A DNA stretch of 64,000 nt from Subtercola sp. PAMC28395 (lineage in GTDB: Bacteria; Actinomycetota; Actinomycetes; Actinomycetales; Microbacteriaceae). A program made the translations under genes and the position numbers. The notes below the pieces were generated by a model. It saw nothing but the letters and a program-made list of their open reading frames with translations, ran no database searches and was not told the DNA's origin. The stretch covers positions 2,666,001-2,730,000 of the forward strand of contig NZ_CP076547.1 in the NCBI RefSeq assembly GCF_018889995.1, read 5' to 3'. Within the stretch, counting starts at the first letter, position 1. The number at the start of each line of letters is the position of its first letter. Below are positions 45,041 through 53,071 of the stretch, in pieces.

Positions 45041-45059
45041 CATGACGAAGCACGTCATG
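45041..45059. promoter_or_regulatory. perfect 7-5-7 palindrome, operator-like
   Basis: CATGACG (45041-45047), a five-base spacer, then CGTCATG (45053-45059), in the gap between the SNF2 helicase and Stealth genes. Size and symmetry suit a dimeric regulator or an RNA stem-loop. A second small stem CCGAAA/TTTCGG lies at 45065-45081. Confidence 0.4.
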
Positions 45060-45095
45060 ACGCACCGAAACGGGTTTTCGGGGTAAGGGGCGAGT

Positions 45096-47213
45096 CTATG
45101 ACAGCGCCTGTTCGAGCAGGTGCACCAGGGCATCCAGCTGAACACTGTCTGACGTCGTGATCTCCGCGTCAGAACCGTCGAGTGCCCGGGCCGCGAGACC
45201 CTGTTTGCTGTCGATCAGTTCGGCGATCTTCGAGTCGATGGTCTGCGCTGCGATGATCCGCCAGGCGGTGACAGGCTCGGCCTGGCCGATGCGGTGTACC
45301 CGGTCGATGGCCTGGGTCTGTTCCGCTGCGGTCCATGAGAGTTCGGCCAGCACCACGTTCGAAGCCGCCTGCAGGTTCAGACCGACGCCCGCTGCGGTCA
45401 GGGAGCACACCGCGACCGAAACCTCGGGATCACCATTGAAGGCATCGATCTGGGTCTGCCGGAACGTCGCCGACTGGTCTCCCCGGATCGAGATCGTGCG
45501 GAGCCCGCGCTTGGCGAAGGCCTCCTCAGCCTGGTTCATCACATCGATGTGCTTGGCGAAGAACACGACCTTGCCGACCGACCTGGCCAGTTGTGCCGCG
45601 TAGTCTGCCGCGAGACCAGCCTTGGCCTGCCCGATCTTGCGCACCATGGTGAACACGTTCTCACCCGACGACGACGCCTTCGACTCTTCGAGTTCGGCCT
45701 TGGCGACCATGCGCATGAGTTCGCGATTCGGGCCGTCGGAGGTGTCGTAGCTCGAGCCGAGGGCTCCGGATGCTGCGCGCTTGTAGCGCGTGAGCAGCCG
45801 CTTACCCAGCTCGGCTTCGGCCTGCCTGATCGAACGGCCCAGGTCGTCGTCGAGTTCGACCGGAAGGTCGACCACTCGCTTTGCCGGGAGGTCAGCGGCG
45901 ACATCCACCTTCTTGCGCCTGACGATACCCATGTCGATGACGGCATCGCGGGCCTCGGCGAAGAAACCGAAGTCGGCAGGGGTGAGGCCCGTGTCTTCGA
46001 GCTTCTCCATGAGCACAGGAGTGGGCTTGTCGCCGTCGATCCAGCCGAGGTATTGCCAGATGGCGCGGAAGTCGTCGACGTCGTTGATGAGCGGGGTTCC
46101 GGTGAGGGCCATCATCAGCGGGTCTCCCCCTGGAGCGAACTTTCTGATTCGCTCGGCCAGGGCAAGGACATTCTTCGACCGCTGCGACTGCAGGTTCTTG
46201 ATGAAGTGCGCCTCGTCGACGACCATGCCCTTGAAACCCAGCGTTCCGAGCCAGGCGAGGTGACGGTCGAGCACGTCGTAGTTCACGATCACCACGTCGG
46301 CGAAGGCGTCGAGCGTTGCTCCATCGCCCTGGATGACCGTCGCCCGGCGCTGCGGCGTCCAGATCTCGACCTCGCGGGCCCAGTTCATCTTCACGACGTT
46401 GGGCACGACGGCGAGCAGCGGATACGAATCGGAGACCGAGGCGGCGAGCAGCGACTGCGCGGTCTTGCCGAGGCCGGGCTCGTCAGCAAGCAGGAAAGAC
46501 CGGTGACCGGCAGCGACGGAGGCGATGAACCGTGCCTGGTGGTGCATGAGTTCGTGGCCGGGAGGAGAGATCCGGTCGATCACGGGCGCTGGAGGAAGAT
46601 CCATGCTGGCGACGCTGCCGCCAGAACCGTATTCGAATGCCCGGTAGAGCGGGCCGAGCAGTTCCCAGCTCGAGAGCCTACCGCGCGAGACTGGCCTGTG
46701 GGCGGCTGCCGCACTGAAGTCCGGAGCCAGAAAGGGATTGGCCATCTGCCGTGCCTTCACCGACTGGGGAACGACCTGGCGCTCAGAGAAGTCAGAAGCG
46801 AAGGGCGAGGCGGCGAGAGGTGCCTGCGGTGCCTCTTCAGGAACCTCGATCCCCGCGTCGGTCAGGTACTCTCGACGCAGCCGCTGAGCGACGGGTGAAA
46901 CTGCGGCATCGCTTTCTAGCAAGGTGATCAGGGAGGTGTCGCGGGCTGCCGTCTGGGCGAGGATGCCCGCAATACCGTCGAGTCGCTTGAGTTGTTCCGT
47001 GCGCTCTGGCTCGCTGAGCTCGGCATCGGCCTTGATGCGAGCGCGCTCCTCGCGCATGAGCAGCGCCACGACGAGGAACTTCGTGCGATTCGACGGCACG
47101 ACCTTACCCCGCTGGGCAGCCGCTTCGACTTCCCTCACCTTGCGCGCAAGAATCGGGATGAGGCCGGTGTTGTCGACCGTGCGGGATGATCGGCGAACGC
47201 CTGATCGAGACAT
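45096..47213 (-). CDS. SNF2-family DEAD/DEAH helicase (SMARCAL1-like)
   Basis: 705 residues. About 215 residues of unassigned N-terminus precede the ATPase. Walker A is LLADEPGLGKTAQSLL (about 241-256), Walker B is GMVVDEAHFIKN, and motifs V-VI are SLTAAGVGLNLQAASNVVLA and QAIDRVHRIGQAEPV. Such proteins translocate on duplex DNA and remodel or anneal it. The ATG has an excellent AGGAGGAGC site. Probably acts in DNA repair or replication-fork handling; the precise role is unknown. Confidence 0.9.
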   Translation of the reverse strand: MSRSGVRRSSRTVDNTGLIPILARKVREVEAAAQRGKVVPSNRTKFLVVALLMREERARIKADAELSEPERTEQLKRLDGIAGILAQTAARDTSLITLLESDAAVSPVAQRLRREYLTDAGIEVPEEAPQAPLAASPFASDFSERQVVPQSVKARQMANPFLAPDFSAAAAHRPVSRGRLSSWELLGPLYRAFEYGSGGSVASMDLPPAPVIDRISPPGHELMHHQARFIASVAAGHRSFLLADEPGLGKTAQSLLAASVSDSYPLLAVVPNVVKMNWAREVEIWTPQRRATVIQGDGATLDAFADVVIVNYDVLDRHLAWLGTLGFKGMVVDEAHFIKNLQSQRSKNVLALAERIRKFAPGGDPLMMALTGTPLINDVDDFRAIWQYLGWIDGDKPTPVLMEKLEDTGLTPADFGFFAEARDAVIDMGIVRRKKVDVAADLPAKRVVDLPVELDDDLGRSIRQAEAELGKRLLTRYKRAASGALGSSYDTSDGPNRELMRMVAKAELEESKASSSGENVFTMVRKIGQAKAGLAADYAAQLARSVGKVVFFAKHIDVMNQAEEAFAKRGLRTISIRGDQSATFRQTQIDAFNGDPEVSVAVCSLTAAGVGLNLQAASNVVLAELSWTAAEQTQAIDRVHRIGQAEPVTAWRIIAAQTIDSKIAELIDSKQGLAARALDGSDAEITTSDSVQLDALVHLLEQALS

Positions 47214-47429
47214 GCTCCTCCTGTGGAGTGGTGACGTGACTCACAGGGAATTCGTGGTCGTGCAACGCGACGCGAGCGGATGACAGCTGTGTAACAACTC
47301 CAGCGGTGATCCACCGAGCCACGGACGACGTTAGAGCCGAACTTCCCCGTGCTGCAGCCATATTACCCGATCCTGCCGAGAATTCGCCCGCGACGCTCAG
47401 GGCTGTGCGCGAGTCAGTGCCCTGCAAGG

Positions 47430-47780
47430 TCACTTCTTCGTGGAGACCGGAACCTTGATGAACAGGCCGGCGGCAACGAAGATGATCGCGGCGGCGAGAT
47501 GAAGGGCGTACCAGACGGGCGGGTCGAAGCTCAGGGGCCACACCGGGTTCCAGACGACGGCGACCGGGACCAGCCCGATGAGCCACCACCACTGTTGGGC
47601 CTGCCAGGCGAAGACGCACACGATCAGCGCGAGGATGGTGATCGCGAACTGCAGGATGGTGAACCACCCCGAGCCGATGACGGCGACGGCTGCGAGGAGG
47701 CAGATCGCCGCCAGAAGCCCTGGCGCCAGGGCCGTTCGGGTGAAGGTGGGGTAGCGGGACGTCGACTTCTGCTGGCTCAT
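47430..47780 (-). CDS. small four-helix membrane protein, DUF6804-like
   Basis: 116 residues with four hydrophobic segments (TALAPGLLAAICLLAAVAVI, then LQFAITILALIVCVFAWQA, WWWLIGLVPVAVVWNPVWPL and WYALHLAAAIIFVAAGLFI). The pattern, with WNPVWPL before the last helix, resembles DUF6804. The ATG at 47780 is only 21 bp from the divergent psuG start. The longer frame to 48188 is antisense to psuG. Function unknown. Confidence 0.75.
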   Translation of the reverse strand: MSQQKSTSRYPTFTRTALAPGLLAAICLLAAVAVIGSGWFTILQFAITILALIVCVFAWQAQQWWWLIGLVPVAVVWNPVWPLSFDPPVWYALHLAAAIIFVAAGLFIKVPVSTKK

Positions 47781-47801
47781 GGTAAGGCCTAGCCTAGAAC
47801 C
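47781..47801. promoter_or_regulatory. 21-bp bidirectional promoter gap
   Basis: TAGCCT (47790-47795, plus) lies six bases before the psuG ATG. On the minus strand TAGGCT (47796-47791) lies ten bases before the ATG at 47780. The two -10 boxes share bases, so each -35 region must lie inside the opposite gene. Confidence 0.45.
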
Positions 47802-48725
47802 ATGAACCAGCCCTTCGTCATCTCCGATGCTGTCGCCGACGCCCTGCAGGACGGGCGACCCGTCGTCGCCCTCGAGTCGACCATCATCTCGCACGGTCTG
47901 CCTCGGCCCCGGAATCTCGAGGCGGCCCAGGAATTCGAAGAGATCCTGCGCTCTGCCGGAGTGACTCCGGCGACGATCGCGGTTCTCGACGGGGTGCCCC
48001 GAATCGGCCTCGATGAAGACGGAGTGCGCCGAATCGCCGACGAAGACATGGTCAAAGCCAGCGTGCGCGACCTGCCCATCCTTGCAGCGAAGAAGATCAG
48101 CGGCGCGACCACGGTGGCTGCGACCGCGTACCTCGCCGGCCGGGCTGGCGTTCGGGTGTTCGCCACGGGTGGCCTCGGCGGAGTGCACCGCGGCGCCAAC
48201 ACCTCGTTCGACGAGTCTGCCGATCTGAGTGCACTCGCCCTCGCCGGAGTCACTGTGGTGGCGGCAGGGGTCAAATCGGTGCTGGACATCGCCGGAACAT
48301 TGGAACGGCTCGAGACCCTGAGTGTTCCTGTGGTCGGGTACCGCACCACCAACTTCCCGAGTTTCTGGCTCACCGAATCTGGTGAGCAGATCGACTGGTC
48401 GGTCGACTCACCAGAGGAGGTCGCCGCCGTCATGCAGGGGCAGGACGACCTCGGCCACGGCCAGGGCATCATCGTCGCGAACCCGCTTCCCCCTGAACTT
48501 CAGTGGGAACCCGCCGAACACGACGCGGTGCTTCTCGAAGCCCTGGCCGAAGCGGATGCCCGCGGAATCCGCGGCAAGGCCGTGACGCCCTTCCTGCTCT
48601 CGTACATCGTCGGCGCTTCCGGTGGTCGCAGCCTCGAAGTGAACCTCGACATCGCCCGCAACAACGTGCGGCTGGCCGGAGAGATCGCCACAGCCTGGAC
48701 CAGCGCGGCCGGGAGCAGTCGGTGA
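47802..48725 (+). CDS. psuG: pseudouridine-5'-phosphate glycosidase
   Basis: 307 residues. It splits pseudouridine 5'-phosphate into uracil and ribose 5-phosphate; Mn-dependent, cytoplasmic. VVALESTIISHGLPRPRNLE, TGGLGGVHRGANTSFDESAD and VVAAGVKSVLDIAGTLERLE are family signatures, including the conserved Lys. A TAGCCT box sits six bases before the ATG. Its stop overlaps the GTG of the PfkB kinase gene, giving the standard two-step pathway. Confidence 0.94.
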   Translation: MNQPFVISDAVADALQDGRPVVALESTIISHGLPRPRNLEAAQEFEEILRSAGVTPATIAVLDGVPRIGLDEDGVRRIADEDMVKASVRDLPILAAKKISGATTVAATAYLAGRAGVRVFATGGLGGVHRGANTSFDESADLSALALAGVTVVAAGVKSVLDIAGTLERLETLSVPVVGYRTTNFPSFWLTESGEQIDWSVDSPEEVAAVMQGQDDLGHGQGIIVANPLPPELQWEPAEHDAVLLEALAEADARGIRGKAVTPFLLSYIVGASGGRSLEVNLDIARNNVRLAGEIATAWTSAAGSSR

Positions 48726-49741
48726 CCGTGACCGGTTCGGAAGCGGGCGAAGACTCTGCCGACCACCGAGCCGTACGGGTTGTCACCATAGGTGACGTCT
48801 TCGATGACATCATCGTCACACCTGACTCGCAGATCAGGCCCGACACCGACACTCTCGCGCACATCGAACGACGTCCGGGCGGATCCGCGGCCAACACCGC
48901 GGCATGGCTTGGCACGCTGGGCACGCTTGTCGATTTCGTGGGCCACACCAACATGGTCGACACGGTCAGGCACTCGAATGCGCTGCGCGAGTCGGGTGTC
49001 ACTCCGCACCTGCTGGGTGAGAGCATCCTGCCGACAGGAACGATCGTCGTCATCGTCGGTCGCGATGACAGCCGCACCATGCTGACCGAACGCGGCGCGA
49101 ACAGCCTCACTTCACCACACGACGTCAGCGACGCCCTGCTGGTGGTCGCTTCGCACCTCCATTTCACCGGGTACACCGTGTTCAGCGGGCAGCCTCTGGC
49201 AGCCTTCAGGGCGCTCGTCGAGAGGGCGCATCTGAACGGGGTTACAGTTTCGGTCGACCCGGGCTCCTCCGGCTTTCTCGACGATCACGGCGCCGCGGCT
49301 TTTCTCGATTGTGTGAGCGGGGCCGACGTGCTCTTCCCGAATCTCGACGAGGGTCGGGCGTTGACCGGCCACACCACTCCGGCAGAGATCGTCGATTCAC
49401 TGGTCACTCTGTTCGACGTCGTCGCGCTGACACTGGGTCGGAGCGGCGCCCTGGTCGCCACCAAGTCAGGGCTGAGACTGACGATCGACTGCGTTCCGGC
49501 AGAGCCGCGTGACACAACGGGGGCCGGCGACGCCTTCAATGCCGGGTTTCTCGCCGGAATGTTCGAGGGGTTGCACGCCGGCGAGAACCCCTTCAACCCG
49601 GGAGAACCGGGCGGGAGCATGCGTGGTTCGGAGTCGGTCAGGCTGCAACGGGCAGGGGACCTCGGAGTGGCAACGGCATCCCGGGCGATCAGTGTCGTCG
49701 GGGCCCGGCCGCCCGGCGTCGTCTCACACCATCACCGCTGA
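48722..49741 (+). CDS. psuK: PfkB family carbohydrate kinase, probable pseudouridine kinase
   Basis: 339 residues. The glycine-rich RRPGGSAANTAAWLGTLG near the N-terminus and DTTGAGDAFNAGFLAGMFEG near the C-terminus are the two PfkB signatures; the Asp of GAGD is the catalytic base. It starts at a GTG overlapping the psuG stop, with GGAG seven bases upstream. The coupling makes pseudouridine the likely substrate, phosphorylated ahead of PsuG. About 60 residues trail the core. Confidence 0.85.
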   Translation: MTVTGSEAGEDSADHRAVRVVTIGDVFDDIIVTPDSQIRPDTDTLAHIERRPGGSAANTAAWLGTLGTLVDFVGHTNMVDTVRHSNALRESGVTPHLLGESILPTGTIVVIVGRDDSRTMLTERGANSLTSPHDVSDALLVVASHLHFTGYTVFSGQPLAAFRALVERAHLNGVTVSVDPGSSGFLDDHGAAAFLDCVSGADVLFPNLDEGRALTGHTTPAEIVDSLVTLFDVVALTLGRSGALVATKSGLRLTIDCVPAEPRDTTGAGDAFNAGFLAGMFEGLHAGENPFNPGEPGGSMRGSESVRLQRAGDLGVATASRAISVVGARPPGVVSHHHR

Positions 49742-49805
49742 CGGGCATCCGCAGCCGGCGCTGCGTCAGACGGAGGCAGACCGAGCCAGGGCAGTCGAGG
49801 GCAGT

Positions 49806-50390
49806 TCAGGCCAGGTTGATGTTTCGCAGTTCGGGCAGCCGGATGGGCCTGCTCTTGGGCGGCAGGCCGTGCACGCGCTCCAGGGCCGGCTCCAGCTCGG
49901 AGAGCCACGCCTCGTAACCGGCTTCGGTGAGATGCAGCCTGTCGTCGGTGTACTCCGGGTTGAGCTCGCCATCCTGGAGTGCGAGTGCGGGCCACAGGTC
50001 GAGGTAGTGGGTTCGCACGCTCGACGCGAACTGCCAGATGTGGCGATTGATGTCGCGGATCTCGTCGGCGTACTCGTGCCCTCGCGGCATCACCGACTGC
50101 AACAGGATCTCCGCGTCAGGCAACTCGTTCCGCAGGGTCACGAGGATCGTCTCGATGTTCTGCACGATGTGTTCGACCGAACGGTTCTTGGCGAGGTCGT
50201 TCGACCCCACGAGCAACACCACAGTGCCGGGGCTTAGCGCGACGACATCGTCGAGGCGGGCCTTCACCTCGTCGGTCGTGTCGCCGCCAACGCCGAGGTT
50301 GTGCGTCTCGTAGCTGCCGAACCACTCCTGCCAGCGGCCATGCTCGGTGATGCTGTCACCGAGGAATACGAGAGTGGTGTTTTCGAGCAA
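49806..50390 (-). CDS. SGNH/GDSL-type lipase/esterase
   Basis: 194 residues. The four SGNH blocks are readable: FLGDSITEHGRW (Ser), NLGVGGDTT (Gly), VGSNDLAKN (Asn) and DDRLHLTEAGYEAW (Asp and His). No signal peptide. I chose the TTG at 50390 because GGAGGCGAAG lies just upstream; the GTG at 50471 would add 27 Gly/Ser-rich residues with no such site. Converges with psuK. Substrate unknown. Confidence 0.87.
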   Translation of the reverse strand: MLENTTLVFLGDSITEHGRWQEWFGSYETHNLGVGGDTTDEVKARLDDVVALSPGTVVLLVGSNDLAKNRSVEHIVQNIETILVTLRNELPDAEILLQSVMPRGHEYADEIRDINRHIWQFASSVRTHYLDLWPALALQDGELNPEYTDDRLHLTEAGYEAWLSELEPALERVHGLPPKSRPIRLPELRNINLA

Positions 50391-50560
50391 CTTCGCCTCC
50401 GAAAGTATGGGTGTGCCGTGATTCGGGCTACGCGAACCCCCATTCTCCCCCGACTCACCCGAAACGTCCACCTAGCCAGTCGCTTCGCAGTGACGCAACA
50501 CGCGCCGACCGGCGGTCAATCGATGACCAGAACACGGTCGGCGGGCACAGGAACAGCTGG

Positions 50561-52132
50561 TCAGACGACCTCTTCTGCCGTGGTGGCAGCCGACTCCGGT
50601 GCTTTCTTTGTGGGTTTCGGATGCTCGTTCTGACGAAGCGCCTCGCCCCGTGCAGTCTCGGTGATGCGGTGTGCCATGCCGTTGAAGATGATGCCATGGA
50701 AGGGAAGGATCGAGTACCAGTAGAGGCGACCCGCAAGTCCCGTCGGAAAGAACACCGCACGCTGGGTGTACACAGAGCCCCCACCTGCGGCCGGGGTGCT
50801 GGTCATCTCCAGCCACGCGCGCCCTGGCACTTTCATCTCAGCGCGCAGGCGCAGGAACCTGCCGCGTTTGATCGCCTCGACCCGCCAGAAGTCGAGCGCG
50901 TCGCCCGTGTGCAGGTGATCCGGGTTGCGCCGCCCTCTCCGCAACCCCACGCCGCCGACGACGGAATCCATCCAGCCCCTGATCGTCCAGGCGAGCGGGA
51001 AGGAGTACCACCCGTTGTCGCCCCCGATCCCCTCGATGACGCGCCAGAGATCACCCGGCTTCGCATCGGTCTCGCGAACCTTCAGGTCTGTGTAGACGGT
51101 ATGGCCCGTCCACTCCGGGTCGCTTGGCAGGGTGTCGCTGGGGGCGCCGCGAACATCCGAATCCTGCCAGCTCGTCTCGACCTGGCCCAAGCGCATCTTC
51201 TCGAGAGCCAGCCGCACCGAGCGACGATATCCGGTGAGGCCGCCCTCGGGGTCGGGAATGTAGTCGGCGATGTCATGCTCACTCGCTACGCAGTCGAACT
51301 GCAGCGATTCGATGATCGGCACGGCGAGGTTGCGTGGAATCGGTGAGACGAGATTCACCCATTGCGAAGCAAGCCACGGGGTGAAGACGGGCAGCGAGGC
51401 GATCGGCCGCTGGTGCAACCCGGCCTCGACCGCGTATCCATTCATCATCTGGCCGTACCGAAGCACATCGGGGCCGCCGATGTCGAAGGTTCGATTGAGG
51501 CTCTGCCGAACATCCGCCGCCTTCACCAGGTAGTACAGCACGTCGCGAACAGCGATGGGCTGAATGAAGTTGCGCACCCACTTGGGCGCGGGCATGTAGG
51601 GCAGGACTTCGGTGAGATGCCTGATCATCTCGAAACTCGTGGAGCCGGAGCCGATGATGACTCCCGCCTGCAGGGCGATCGTCGGAACCCCCGACCGCAA
51701 GAGCACACTGCCGACAGCAGCACGCGAGCGCAGGTGTGTTGAAAGGGCGACACCCTCGGGGTGGAGCCCACCGAGGTAGACGATGCGCTTCACGTGGGAA
51801 GCGAGAGCGCGCTGCGCAACATTCTTGGCACTCGTGAGTTCGGTGCCGTCGAAGTGCCCTTTGCCGCCCATGGAATGCACCAGGTAGTAGAGCACGTCGA
51901 TGTCGTCGAAGACGGTCTCGAGGGACGGCCCGTCGCTCAGGTCACCCTGTCGGATGTCGACCTGGTCGGCCCAGGGCACGTCAGCAAGCTTGACGGGATT
52001 GCGAACGAGCACCCGCACCGCGAACCCCGCGTCGAGGAGGCGGGGAACCAGTCGCCCACCGATGTAGCCGGTCGCACCGGTCACCAATACAGTCCGTTGA
52101 GTCGTCACTTCATTCGTCACTTCAGTCGTCAC
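50561..52132 (-). CDS. SDR-type NAD(P)-binding protein with C-terminal DUF2867
   Basis: 523 residues. An atypical SDR domain (VLVTGATGYIGGRLVPRLLD; YLVHSMGGKGHFDGTELTSA) covers the first ~310 residues; the rest is a DUF2867 domain (DLWRVIEGIGGDNGWYSFPL, GDALDFWRVEAI). This two-domain form is common in Actinobacteria and of unknown substrate. The first 12 residues come from three near-identical 12-bp units, each beginning with GTG. The outermost GTG fits a TAGCCT box six bases upstream. Confidence 0.88.
   Translation of the reverse strand: MTTEVTNEVTTQRTVLVTGATGYIGGRLVPRLLDAGFAVRVLVRNPVKLADVPWADQVDIRQGDLSDGPSLETVFDDIDVLYYLVHSMGGKGHFDGTELTSAKNVAQRALASHVKRIVYLGGLHPEGVALSTHLRSRAAVGSVLLRSGVPTIALQAGVIIGSGSTSFEMIRHLTEVLPYMPAPKWVRNFIQPIAVRDVLYYLVKAADVRQSLNRTFDIGGPDVLRYGQMMNGYAVEAGLHQRPIASLPVFTPWLASQWVNLVSPIPRNLAVPIIESLQFDCVASEHDIADYIPDPEGGLTGYRRSVRLALEKMRLGQVETSWQDSDVRGAPSDTLPSDPEWTGHTVYTDLKVRETDAKPGDLWRVIEGIGGDNGWYSFPLAWTIRGWMDSVVGGVGLRRGRRNPDHLHTGDALDFWRVEAIKRGRFLRLRAEMKVPGRAWLEMTSTPAAGGGSVYTQRAVFFPTGLAGRLYWYSILPFHGIIFNGMAHRITETARGEALRQNEHPKPTKKAPESAATTAEEVV
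52097..52132 (-). repeat. 12-bp tandem repeat at the 5' end of the SDR-DUF2867 gene
   Basis: Three units, GTGACGACTGAA, GTGACGAATGAA and GTGACGACTCAA on the minus strand. Each provides an in-frame GTG. Confidence 0.85.
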
Positions 52133-52138
52133 TGTTAC

Positions 52139-52144
52139 AGGCTA
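52139..52144 (-). promoter_or_regulatory. -10 box of the SDR-DUF2867 gene
   Basis: On the minus strand TAGCCT is followed by six bases and the GTG at 52132. Confidence 0.4.
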
Positions 52145-52224
52145 CGCCGCTGCGCTGGGTGGATGCACGAAATGACGGACACCCGGTCACTTCGAGCGAG
52201 ATGGTCGCTCAGGCGTGCAGGCGG

Positions 52225-53025
52225 CTACGGGTGCTGTGCGCTTTCGCGCTCGAGGAGCTCCCACAGTTTTGCACCTTCGCTCGGGTCGAGCGCCTGGCTC
52301 ACCAGACCTTTGTCCGGCTTGTCCCACGCCGTGAAATACGAGCCGGATGCGGCATGCACCTCTTCGGTGAGCAGACGAACAAGAAGGGCGGCGCCTTCCT
52401 CAGGTGTGCGCATGAAACGCCGGACGAGGCCGGAGACCGGGCTCTGGTCGAGGCCGGCGAAGCGGGTGGCGACGCCGCCGGGGTGAAATGAGTAGGTGGA
52501 GAGGGGGGTGCGGCGGGCAAGTTCTTTCGCGAGCATTGCATCGGCGCGTTTCGCCTGTCCATAGGCGGAGAAGCCGCGCAACCAGACGCCGCCCGTGGAG
52601 TTGGGATCGGTGACATCGACTGTGCCGAATTTCTGGGCGACACTCGAGGTGAACACGACCGTGGCATTGCTTTCGAGCAGGCGCGGAAGCAGCATCTGGG
52701 TGAGCACGAAGGGAGCGAGCACATTGCTCTGCCAGGTGCGCTCGAAGCCGTCGGGCGTGATGGCACGCTTGTCGATGACGCCGCCAGCGTTGTTCGCGAG
52801 GGCGTCGATGCGCGGATACTTATCGAGCAACTCGGCCGCGAGCTTTCGCACCTCAGCGATGCTGTCGAAATCGGCGACGAAGGGGTCTCCGTTGACCTCG
52901 CGGGCCACTTCCTCGACGCGGGCTCTGCTCCGCCCGACGACCGCGATGTCGTGGCCGAGGGCCGCGAGTGCTGTGGCGGCCGCCCGGCCGATGCCTGAGC
53001 TGGATCCGGTGATGATGATGCGCAT
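52225..53025 (-). CDS. classical short-chain dehydrogenase/reductase
   Basis: 266 residues. TGSSSGIGRAAATALAALGH is the cofactor loop (TGxxxGIG), NNAGG follows, VVFTSSVAQKF carries the Ser, and SAYGQAKRAD the YxxxK pair. Length and motifs fit the retinol-dehydrogenase-like branch. It follows the MFS gene by 46 bp on the same strand. Substrate unknown. Confidence 0.9.
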   Translation of the reverse strand: MRIIITGSSSGIGRAAATALAALGHDIAVVGRSRARVEEVAREVNGDPFVADFDSIAEVRKLAAELLDKYPRIDALANNAGGVIDKRAITPDGFERTWQSNVLAPFVLTQMLLPRLLESNATVVFTSSVAQKFGTVDVTDPNSTGGVWLRGFSAYGQAKRADAMLAKELARRTPLSTYSFHPGGVATRFAGLDQSPVSGLVRRFMRTPEEGAALLVRLLTEEVHAASGSYFTAWDKPDKGLVSQALDPSEGAKLWELLERESAQHP

Positions 53026-53071
53026 GGACTCAGTCTGCCTGATTCCGAGGCAACAGCCCGGATCGGTGCGG

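Noticed and set aside
45549..46898. 449-codon plus-strand open frame across the SNF2 helicase
   Set aside because: Antisense shadow; the helicase has all motifs and a strong Shine-Dalgarno.
50391..50471. Longer N-terminus for the SGNH hydrolase from the GTG at 50471
   Set aside because: It adds 27 Gly/Ser-rich residues without a ribosome site, while the TTG at 50390 has GGAGG at good spacing.
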